This document shows positions 1-6,025 of a stretch of 11,260 bases of DNA, piece by piece. Both the position numbers and the translations under genes were made by a program. The stretch is taken from NCBI GenBank assembly GCA_023419515.1, contig JAEZXW010000078.1:1-11260 (forward strand), given 5' to 3'. The number at the start of each line of letters is the position of its first letter. Within the stretch, counting starts at the first letter, position 1. This DNA comes from Actinomycetes bacterium. Its GTDB lineage: Bacteria; Actinomycetota; Coriobacteriia; Coriobacteriales; JAEZXW01. Below the pieces are notes generated by a model. The model had not been told where the DNA came from. It ran no database searches and saw only the letters and a program-made list of their open reading frames with translations.

Positions 1-1
1 G

Positions 2-106
2 TTTGGACCACTCACGCTCAAGGGGATGGATCGTGGCCTTTGGCGTTTGCTTACGCCCGAAGAATCTGAGGCGCTTTATCATTCGGTGCAGATGGAGCCC
101 CGATGA
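2..106 (+). CDS. C-terminal end of an unidentified upstream protein (partial, 5' end outside window)
   Basis: An open frame enters from the left edge and reads 34 codons to a TGA at 104-106. The tail contains GMDRGLWRLLTPEESEALY and ends in MEPR. The TGA overlaps the ATG of the next gene as ATGA (103-106), the usual sign of translational coupling in an operon, which supports a real gene end. I cannot assign a family from 34 residues. Position next to cobU/cobT/cobS makes another cobalamin gene likely, but that is inference only. The other two forward frames offer no comparable gene end here. Confidence 0.55.
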   Translation, partial: FGPLTLKGMDRGLWRLLTPEESEALYHSVQMEPR

Positions 107-696
107 AGCAAGTGAGCGCTCCTGATCTACAGCAGCTTACGAGCGATACCCTCATCGTCTATATCGGCGGCATAAAAAGCGGTAAGTCGAAAGCAGCAGA
201 GTCCCATGCAGTTCGCTTGCTGGCAGAGCGTGCACCTCAGGTTGATGAGCGGGTGCAATGTGTGGTCTTTGGCAACACCAAACTTGCCAAGACTGATAAG
301 GAACTTGCTGCTCGGATTGAGGTGCATCGTGCCAGTCGACCGGCATCGCTTGAAACCATCGAGGCATATGCCATCCCTCGGTGGTTTGATGAGCTTGATG
401 CCAATCGCATTGTTTTGATCGACGGACTTTCGAGTGCGCTTTGTGCCTGGATGGACGCTGCTCAGGTAAGCAGTGATGATGACTTCCATCAGTGCGTTGA
501 TGAGTTTTGTTCGTGGCTGAGTGCTCGTCAGGCGCCAACCGTTGTTGTGACTGACGAAGTGGGCTTCTCGCTTGTCGCTACTACAGCGGTGGGCAGGCGC
601 TTTGTTGATGAGCTTGGAGTTCTCAACCAACGGGTAGTCGCCCTAGCCGATCAGGCGATCTTGGTTGTTGCTGGAAAATGTCTGACACTCTCGTAG
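103..696 (+). CDS. cobU: Adenosylcobinamide kinase / adenosylcobinamide-phosphate guanylyltransferase (CobU/CobP family, divergent)
   Basis: The 197-residue length fits CobU/CobP (about 170-200). The family phosphorylates adenosylcobinamide and then transfers GMP to give AdoCbi-GDP, the activated half for the CobS reaction, in the cytoplasm. Visible motifs are a P-loop GGIKSGKS at residues 22-29; RIEVHRASRP at 71-80, matching the family RI..H...RP block, whose His (here H75) carries the GMP in the Salmonella enzyme; VTDEVG at 149-154; and GRRFVDELGVLNQRVVALAD at 164-183, the typical GR.FRD..G..NQ..A..AD block. Departures from the family are the loss of the usual YIATA strand after the P-loop (VVFGNT instead), Asp for Asn in the NEVG motif, and loss of the following GIVP. 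The start at 103 overlaps the upstream stop and has GGAG at 94-97 as RBS. Assignment is fairly sure; full bifunctional activity is less sure. Confidence 0.83.
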   Translation: MKQVSAPDLQQLTSDTLIVYIGGIKSGKSKAAESHAVRLLAERAPQVDERVQCVVFGNTKLAKTDKELAARIEVHRASRPASLETIEAYAIPRWFDELDANRIVLIDGLSSALCAWMDAAQVSSDDDFHQCVDEFCSWLSARQAPTVVVTDEVGFSLVATTAVGRRFVDELGVLNQRVVALADQAILVVAGKCLTLS

Positions 697-802
697 TGCT
701 CAACGCGCTCATCGTTCCTGATTTGTAAACGGTCGTCCGTTCGATGAACCACCCATGAAGTGCAGTGTCATTGATCGTTAAATCAATTGGTAAGGATTTG
801 TT
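697..802 (+). other. Intergenic gap before cobT with two small dyads
   Basis: This gap of about 106 nt is the longest before the one upstream of ileS. It holds two short inverted repeats: AACGG-TCGT-CCGTT at 728-741 (5 bp stem, no T-run after it) and ATTGAT-CGTTAA-ATCAAT at 770-787 (6 bp, AT-rich). The second lies just before the cobT RBS. Neither is a convincing terminator. I found no good -35/-10 pair and no B12-box-like sequence. It could hold an internal promoter or an RNA processing site, but the sequence does not settle this. Confidence 0.3.
792..796 (+). promoter_or_regulatory. RBS that selects the TTG start of cobT
   Basis: AAGGA at 792-796 lies 6 nt before TTG at 803. The next in-frame ATG (857) has no such site close by, and starting there would drop 18 residues. 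I therefore take the TTG as the start. Confidence 0.6.
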
Positions 803-1918
803 TTGAACAGCTTAGTTGCCCCAAAGAACGCATGCAGCGAGGTGACAGCTGAAGATATGCTGCGCGCACTTGCTGCGCAAGCATGCGGTCTTGATTCGCA
901 ACGCCTGGCTTGTGCTTGGGAGCGCCTTGAGAGTCTTACGATGCCTGAACATGCCTTGGGGCGCCTTATGGATATCGCCGCACAAATTTCGGCAATTCAA
1001 AACACTACCCACCCCGCCATCCGCGCCAAAGAGGTACATTGTTATGGTGCAGATCACGGTGTGGCGATGCACGCGGTCTCACCCTATCCCATTGAGGTGA
1101 CCGCGCAGATGATCGACAACGCCGTACGCGGAGGAGCAGGTGTAGGAGCGCTGGCTAAGACCTTTGGCATCGATGTCCGAGGCTTTGATGTAGGGGTTGC
1201 AACACCTCTATGCCCTGACACTGAGGTTGTTCGCCATCCTTTTGGCCATGGCACCAACGACATCACGAGCGAGTCTGCCATGGAGCGCGAGACCTGCGCA
1301 AGAGTGATGCTTTATGCTATCGAGCAGGTGCGCATTGCTCACAAGGATCGTTCAGTTGACATCATCGGTATGGGCGAGGTGGGGATCGGCAACACCACGC
1401 CTGCCTCGGCTCTTATTGCTCGTATTACCGGATCTCCCATTGAGCAAGTGACCGGTCCAGGCTCTGGTTTGAATGCGGCAGGTGTTGAACGCAAGATTAA
1501 GGTGATCGAGCAGATTCATGCCACACATCACAGGGTCGATCCGGCGGATGGACTCGGACTCATGGCTGCCATGGGCGGTTTTGAGATTGCTGCCATGGCA
1601 GGTACGGCGCTCGGTGGCGCTATCTATGGGGTGCCAATTGTGCTTGATGGGGTCATCTCTACCGCTGCAGCGCTCATTGCATGTAATATCGCACCGGTGA
1701 CCCGTGATTACCTCATCGCATCGCATAAGTCGCAGGAGCCAGGTCACCAGTTTGCCTTGAGTGCTCTCGGTTTGCGACACAGTGTTGATCTCGATATGCG
1801 CCTTGGTGAGGGTTCGGGCGCGGTGTTTGGTATCGCCATTGCTGATGCCGCTTGCCATATGATGTCTTTTATGACGACGTTTGCCGAGGCAGGCGTTAGT
1901 AATAAGGTGGATGATTAA
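803..1918 (+). CDS. cobT: Nicotinate-nucleotide--dimethylbenzimidazole phosphoribosyltransferase
   Basis: This 371-residue protein has the usual CobT length (about 350). It makes alpha-ribazole-5'-phosphate from nicotinate mononucleotide and a lower-ligand base, preparing the nucleotide loop of cobalamin in the cytoplasm. Family blocks in order: YGADHGVAMHAVSPYP (81-96), VRGGAGVGALAK (108-119), GEVGIGNTTPASAL (191-204), VTGPGSGL (216-223), SHKSQEPGH (307-315) and LDMRLGEGSGA (330-340). The Glu in RLGEG (E336) corresponds to the catalytic base, E317, of the Salmonella enzyme. The start is TTG with a good RBS. cobS begins 3 nt after the stop. No bza/bluB gene for making dimethylbenzimidazole is in view, so the natural lower-ligand base is unknown. 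Assignment is very sure. Confidence 0.96.
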   Translation: MNSLVAPKNACSEVTAEDMLRALAAQACGLDSQRLACAWERLESLTMPEHALGRLMDIAAQISAIQNTTHPAIRAKEVHCYGADHGVAMHAVSPYPIEVTAQMIDNAVRGGAGVGALAKTFGIDVRGFDVGVATPLCPDTEVVRHPFGHGTNDITSESAMERETCARVMLYAIEQVRIAHKDRSVDIIGMGEVGIGNTTPASALIARITGSPIEQVTGPGSGLNAAGVERKIKVIEQIHATHHRVDPADGLGLMAAMGGFEIAAMAGTALGGAIYGVPIVLDGVISTAAALIACNIAPVTRDYLIASHKSQEPGHQFALSALGLRHSVDLDMRLGEGSGAVFGIAIADAACHMMSFMTTFAEAGVSNKVDD

Positions 1919-1921
1919 ATC

Positions 1922-2971
1922 ATGGCTAAGATTCAGGAACATCTCAATGCATTTGTCAGAACGGTGAGGCTTCAGACAGTTATACCGTTACCCGACCTTC
2001 AAGCGCGCGCTGCTCACGCACAAAGGCAGCAGACTGGGAATGAGCAGGCTCATCAGGACGAGCGTCTTAAACAAGCATCGCTCATCCCTCATAGCCTGAC
2101 CGAGGAAGAACTCAACCCCTTTGGACGCCCACGAGTCGATCGATCATCTGCCGCGCTGGCAAGCTCACCTGAGTCATGCGCCGCAGCTCAGCCAGAGCAA
2201 GTCATGTCTGATGATGCTCGCTCAGATCAAGCAGATCACAGCGTGATGTTTGCTCAGCAACCGAACTGCGTGGGCATCGGCACCTACACGCCGATGGTTG
2301 GCCTCATCGTGAGTCTTGTCACTATCATCATCCTCCGCTTGATCGAGTATCTGTCCCATGCATTCTCGGGACGCTTTCCCGTCATGAACTTTACTCTCAT
2401 TGAGGCAGTCTTTGCGCTGGTCATCATCGGCCTCTTGACTCGATTCATGCATTTTGATGCTCTAGCTGATATGGCGGATGCCTGGTGGGGTGGCTACACC
2501 AAGAAGGATCGCCTGCGCATCATGAGTGACACTAAGATCGGCTCGTTTGGCGTGAGTGCACTCATTCTTTATGCCTTGATGTTTGTGGTGCTCGCATCAA
2601 CATTTTTGGGTACCACGCGGCTGTTTTGGCTTGTACCCATCATGGTGATTGCGCGCATCTCAACTTTTGTGGCAGGCTGGCTTTCTCATCCTGCTAAGCC
2701 AGGTGGGCTTGGCAGGAGTAACTTTCATGAGCCAGGCGTCGACGAGATCGTCGTTGTTGCGTTTACCCTGATCATCTCATGCATGATTGGGTTTTATTAC
2801 ACGCCGCTCACGGTGCATCTGCTGCCTGTGTTGATTCTCGGGTTTGCATCGGCTTGCGCTATTCCAATGCTTTGTGCCAAGCGATTTGGCGGCATGACGG
2901 GGGATGTTTTTGGGGCAAGCCTTGTGTTGAGTGAGCTTGTTATCATGGCGCTATTTGTTCTTTTGATCTAA
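1922..2971 (+). CDS. cobS: Adenosylcobinamide-GDP ribazoletransferase (cobalamin synthase) with a long polar insert
   Basis: This polytopic membrane enzyme joins AdoCbi-GDP and alpha-ribazole-phosphate to give adenosylcobalamin-5'-phosphate. At 349 residues it is about 100 longer than typical CobS (about 250). The N-terminus FVRTVRLQTVIPLP (11-24) matches the family start (roughly FLTRIPVP). A hydrophilic Gln/Ala/Ser/Asp/Glu-rich stretch then runs from about 25 to 118 before the normal PMVGL helix start (124-128). Core motifs are HFDALADMADA (177-187; the family has HxDGLxDxxDG, so two Gly are Ala here), RLRIMSDTKIGSFGV (197-211) and GGMTGDVFGA (323-332). About six or seven hydrophobic segments lie between 122 and 349. 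The start ATG follows cobT by 3 nt, with AAGGTGG at 1904-1910 as RBS. Function is sure; the role of the insert is unknown. Confidence 0.93.
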   Translation: MAKIQEHLNAFVRTVRLQTVIPLPDLQARAAHAQRQQTGNEQAHQDERLKQASLIPHSLTEEELNPFGRPRVDRSSAALASSPESCAAAQPEQVMSDDARSDQADHSVMFAQQPNCVGIGTYTPMVGLIVSLVTIIILRLIEYLSHAFSGRFPVMNFTLIEAVFALVIIGLLTRFMHFDALADMADAWWGGYTKKDRLRIMSDTKIGSFGVSALILYALMFVVLASTFLGTTRLFWLVPIMVIARISTFVAGWLSHPAKPGGLGRSNFHEPGVDEIVVVAFTLIISCMIGFYYTPLTVHLLPVLILGFASACAIPMLCAKRFGGMTGDVFGASLVLSELVIMALFVLLI

Positions 2972-3024
2972 GGAATCAGTGATCAAGCACGCCCTGGCTT
3001 GTGACAGAGACGCAGACCCTCATC

Positions 3025-3031
3025 GAAAGAG
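3025..3031 (+). promoter_or_regulatory. RBS favouring the ATG start of cobC
   Basis: GAAAGAG at 3025-3031 sits 5 nt before ATG 3037. The in-frame GTG at 3001 lies behind CCTGGCTT, which has no SD match; the nearest AAGGA (2970-2974) is 26 nt away from it. Confidence 0.5.
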
Positions 3032-3036
3032 ATACC

Positions 3037-3696
3037 ATGGCTTATTCCTTGCTTCATCCGCTGGCGCAGAACTCTCAGGCAAAACTATCTCGCATTCTGT
3101 TCATGCGTCATCCGCAGACGATTGCCAATGAAGCGCGCTGCTACTCAGGGCAAACTGACGTGGGTTTAAGTGAACTTGGCAACACACAGTGCAGCCAAGC
3201 AATTGATGCGCTCATCGCGTGGAAGCCAACGCAGGTGATCTCATCGCCCTTGAGCCGCTGTAAGGCAATTGCCGAGCCAGTTGCAAGGGCATTCGATATT
3301 GACCTGCCTCTCGATCCCCGAATCACTGAGCTTGATTTTGGTCCACTCGATGGCAAGACCTTTGATGAATGCATGGCGGCAGGACTCACATTTCCCTGGA
3401 GTCAGGTGCCAGGAGATTGGCCGTGCCAAGACGGTGAGAGCCTTGAGTGTTTCAACATGCGCGTCGCTTCATTTCTTGCAGATCTTAGAAACACAACGCA
3501 TGACACTGCTGTGATTTGTCACGGGGGAGTCATTCGTGCGTTGATGGCGCAGATCCTTGGCCTCGATGATGTGACTCTCTGGAAGCTTATGGTTCCCAAT
3601 GTTTCATCGTGCACCTTTGATATGATTTCGCAAGAGTTTTATTTGACGGGATTTGGCTTGTCACCCGAGCAGCTCATGCAGGGTTGCAAGCCTTAA
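3037..3696 (+). CDS. cobC: Histidine phosphatase family protein, probable alpha-ribazole phosphatase
   Basis: This 219-residue member of the histidine phosphatase (phosphoglycerate-mutase-like) superfamily shows the catalytic motif FMRHPQT near the N-terminus (H25 when counted from 3037; the family usually has RHGET, here RHP). It also has SSPLSRCKAIAEPVA, the acidic ITELDFGPLDG block (E98) and the second catalytic His in VICHGGVIRAL (H162). Placement directly after cobS makes it the likely CobC, which removes the 5'-phosphate from alpha-ribazole phosphate or adenosylcobalamin phosphate. Superfamily membership is sure; the substrate rests on context, since the fold covers many phosphatases. 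An in-frame GTG at 3001 could add 12 residues, but the ATG at 3037 has the better RBS. cmk follows after 18 nt. Confidence 0.85.
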   Translation: MAYSLLHPLAQNSQAKLSRILFMRHPQTIANEARCYSGQTDVGLSELGNTQCSQAIDALIAWKPTQVISSPLSRCKAIAEPVARAFDIDLPLDPRITELDFGPLDGKTFDECMAAGLTFPWSQVPGDWPCQDGESLECFNMRVASFLADLRNTTHDTAVICHGGVIRALMAQILGLDDVTLWKLMVPNVSSCTFDMISQEFYLTGFGLSPEQLMQGCKP

Positions 3697-3714
3697 ACGA
3701 TAAGGTCAACATCT

Positions 3715-4371
3715 ATGATTATTGCAATCGACGGTCCAGCTGGATCGGGCAAATCGACCATCTCACGATTGATTTCTGAGCGCCACGGAGCAACCTATCT
3801 AGATACGGGCGCCATGTATCGGGCATTGACCTGGCTTGCGCTTGAACGAGGTGTTGCGACCGATGATGGAGCGATGCTCTTTGCACTTGCGAGCGAGTAT
3901 CCAATTGATCTTTTGCCCGATAACCGTGTGCTTATCGATGGTCATGATGTAACGAGTGAGATTCGCAGTCCAAAGATCGATGCAAATGTCTCTGCTGTGT
4001 CGGCACACAAGCAGGTGCGTGAGATTATGGTTGATCGCCAGCGTGAGCTTGCATTAAGCCAGGATGTCGTCATTGAGGGTCGTGATACAACTACGGTGGT
4101 CTTTCCCAACGCAGATATCAAGGTGTTTTTGACAGCTTCGGCCGCTCAACGTGCTGCTCGTCGTGCTTTACAGTATCAAAACCAGGGGCGTGATGATGTT
4201 GATGTCGCAGCTGTGCAAGAGCAGCTTGAATCACGTGATGCGCTCGATTCTAACCGCGCGCATGCGCCGCTTGTGCAGGCAGCCGATGCGCTCGTCATCG
4301 ATACCTCCGATTTAGGGATTGACGAGGTATTACGTGTGATCGAAGACAGAATTGCAGCTCTGAAGCAATAA
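3715..4371 (+). CDS. cmk: Cytidylate kinase (CMP/dCMP kinase)
   Basis: This 218-residue cytoplasmic kinase phosphorylates CMP and dCMP with ATP, feeding nucleic acid and phospholipid (CDP-diacylglycerol) synthesis. Motifs: P-loop GPAGSGKS at 7-14, YLDTGAMYRALTW (28-40), the CMP-specific insert region with VTSEIRSP (79-86) and VSAVSAHKQVRE (92-103), VIEGRDTTTVVFPNADIKVF (119-138), and the lid-side SRDALDSNRAHAPL (173-186). The substrate-binding GRD is kept, but the following residues are TTT where most Cmk proteins have IGT. Start ATG 3715 has AAGGT at 3702-3706. The gene is 18 nt behind cobC and 14 nt ahead of plsC. It ends in tandem stops TAATGA. Confidence 0.96.
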   Translation: MIIAIDGPAGSGKSTISRLISERHGATYLDTGAMYRALTWLALERGVATDDGAMLFALASEYPIDLLPDNRVLIDGHDVTSEIRSPKIDANVSAVSAHKQVREIMVDRQRELALSQDVVIEGRDTTTVVFPNADIKVFLTASAAQRAARRALQYQNQGRDDVDVAAVQEQLESRDALDSNRAHAPLVQAADALVIDTSDLGIDEVLRVIEDRIAALKQ

Positions 4372-4385
4372 TGACAGGGTAAGTT

Positions 4386-5171
4386 ATGGCGCGTTGGACA
4401 TACGATCAGTATTACGACAATCAACTCAAAGATTTTCCGCTCGGTTCGCGACTGTTTCGCGCATTTGCCATCACCGTTGTGCGCATCTTTATTGCGTGCT
4501 TTTGGCCGACCATAGTTTTTGGTAAGCGTAATCGTGAGTTGCTTATCAACCGGGATTTTGCTCCATCAGATAACCTTCACGGTGCACGCAATGTAAATGA
4601 ACAAGATTGCCCAGTCGGTAAGGTGATCGTGGCTAATCATACAGCTGCTGCTGATCCGCTACTTTTGGTCTGCAGCCTGCCAATCAGCACCCCTATCAGG
4701 CTTCTCTACAAGAGTGAGTTTGACGAGAATTCGTGGGTACGCTGGCTGTTTTCACGCGCAGGCGCAATCCCGCTCAAGCGTGAAAGTGCTGACACTAAGG
4801 CGCTCAAACGTGCAGTTAATGCGCTTAAGGCCGGCGAGCATCTCATCATCTTTCCTGAAGGAACGCGTGTCAAAACACGACCAACCATTGAAAATCCCGC
4901 CCGTATTTATGGTGGCTTTACGCTGATTGCTCGTATGGCAAAAACAGGTATCGTCCCAGTAGGTATCGGAAACGCCATTGATAGTTTTGATCGTTTTAAG
5001 GCGGGTAAGCGTACAAAATGTGCAGTTAATTTTGGCGCCGAGGTCAAGCTTGAGGATTTTGCTCACCTGGGTAAAAAGGAACTCATGAGTGCCGCAGAGA
5101 CCTACATTATTGAACAGATGTATGGCCTGCGTGATGAAGGTGAATCGATGCTTGAAAGGCCCACTCAATGA
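4386..5171 (+). CDS. plsC: 1-acyl-sn-glycerol-3-phosphate acyltransferase family protein (PlsC-like)
   Basis: This 261-residue acyltransferase of the PlsC/LPLAT family would acylate lysophosphatidate to phosphatidate in phospholipid synthesis. The four family blocks are present: VIVANHTAAADP (80-91, catalytic NHx4D with H85 and D90), RAGAIPLKRES (124-134), LIIFPEGTR (153-161) and IVPVGIG (189-195). A hydrophobic stretch around 25-45 may anchor the protein in the membrane. The segment 50-78 between that helix and the HX4D motif is rather long and polar. RBS AGGG at 4376-4379. The gene lies between cmk and ispH; its stop overlaps the ispH start by ATGA. Exact acyl donor and acceptor cannot be read from sequence. 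Confidence 0.9.
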   Translation: MARWTYDQYYDNQLKDFPLGSRLFRAFAITVVRIFIACFWPTIVFGKRNRELLINRDFAPSDNLHGARNVNEQDCPVGKVIVANHTAAADPLLLVCSLPISTPIRLLYKSEFDENSWVRWLFSRAGAIPLKRESADTKALKRAVNALKAGEHLIIFPEGTRVKTRPTIENPARIYGGFTLIARMAKTGIVPVGIGNAIDSFDRFKAGKRTKCAVNFGAEVKLEDFAHLGKKELMSAAETYIIEQMYGLRDEGESMLERPTQ

Positions 5172-6025
5172 CAAAAAAAATTACGGTTGCTTCGTGTGCG
5201 GGTGCTTGTTTTGGCGTCAAGCGCGCCTTAAAAATCGCCCAAGATGCAGCGCAAAACCATGCTAAGCTGGGCAAAGCTGATGAGCCTGTCTGCACCCTTG
5301 GGCCGCTGATCCATAATCCCCTTGTGGTTGGTAGCCTTGAGGCGCAAGGCGTAAGTGTCGCTCATGATCCTAATGCAATCAGTGAGGGGACGGTCATCCT
5401 ACGTTCACACGGTGTTACCCCTGAGCTCGAATTAAGCCTTAAAGAGCGCGGGCTAACGGTCCTCGATGCCACTTGTCCTTTCGTAAAAAATGAACAGAAG
5501 GACGTCGAGCTTTTGCTGGAGCAGGACTACCAAATTATCATCGTGGGAGAGCCTGGCCATGCTGAGGTAGAAAGCGTTGCTGCTTATGCCCAGGGTGAAG
5601 GCCATATCGTCGATTCGCTCGAGGCAGCTAAAGCTTTGCGTCTTAAAAAGCGGGTGGGTGTTGTTGTGCAGACCACGCAGTCACAGGCGCTGTTGAACGA
5701 GATCGTCGCTTATTTGCTTGCTCATACGGCTGAGCTTCGTGTCTTTAATACGATTTGTGCTGCAACTTCGGATCGACAAGCGGCCGCTGCCAAGCTTGCG
5801 TCTGAGGTCGATGTCATGATCGTCATCGGCGGCAAGAACTCTGGTAACACGCGTAGGCTTGCTGAGATTTCTGCCGAGCACTGCGCTCGCGTTCATCACA
5901 TCGAAGATATTCCTGAAATCCAGTCATCTTGGTTCAAACCAGGTGATCACATCGGTATTACGGCGGGGGCTTCGACGCCTGTCGAGCAGATTGAGGCGGT
6001 TGTTGCGGCTATCGAGGCGTTTTAA
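5168..6025 (+). CDS. ispH: 4-hydroxy-3-methylbut-2-enyl diphosphate reductase
   Basis: This [4Fe-4S] enzyme makes IPP and DMAPP from HMBPP, the last step of the MEP isoprenoid pathway. At 285 residues it is of normal length. The three cluster cysteines are seen in ACFGVKRA (C14), DATCPFV (C103) and FNTICAATSDRQ (C197). Substrate residues are in GPLIHNPLVVGSL (H49), RSHGV (H81), GEPGHAEVES (H131, E133), VVQTTQS, GGKNSGNTRRL and GITAGASTP. The first cysteine normally sits in GFC(F/A)GV; here it is GACFGV, with an extra Cys at position 10. RBS AAAGG near 5155-5159. The gene overlaps plsC by 4 nt, and its TAA shares one base with the next ATG, so translation is probably coupled through this block. 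Confidence 0.96.
   Translation: MTKKITVASCAGACFGVKRALKIAQDAAQNHAKLGKADEPVCTLGPLIHNPLVVGSLEAQGVSVAHDPNAISEGTVILRSHGVTPELELSLKERGLTVLDATCPFVKNEQKDVELLLEQDYQIIIVGEPGHAEVESVAAYAQGEGHIVDSLEAAKALRLKKRVGVVVQTTQSQALLNEIVAYLLAHTAELRVFNTICAATSDRQAAAAKLASEVDVMIVIGGKNSGNTRRLAEISAEHCARVHHIEDIPEIQSSWFKPGDHIGITAGASTPVEQIEAVVAAIEAF

Noticed and set aside
728..741. AACGG-TCGT-CCGTT hairpin after cobU as an intrinsic terminator
   Set aside because: Only a 5 bp stem with no T-run after it.
697..802. Possible cobalamin riboswitch before cobT
   Set aside because: The gap is only about 106 nt, too short for the usual B12 aptamer of about 200 nt, and no B12-box-like core is visible.
1352..1942. Long open frame on the minus strand inside cobT (196 codons), and similar ones inside cobU, cobC, plsC and ileS
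   Set aside because: They mirror strongly conserved genes on the + strand, have no plausible protein motifs, and are expected from the codon bias of the sense strand.
2979..3135. Small open frame starting GTG at 2979, with AAGGA at 2970-2974 ahead of it, overlapping the 5' part of cobC
   Set aside because: The frame crosses the conserved cobC coding sequence, gives no recognisable protein, and the RBS is more easily a chance match near the cobS stop.
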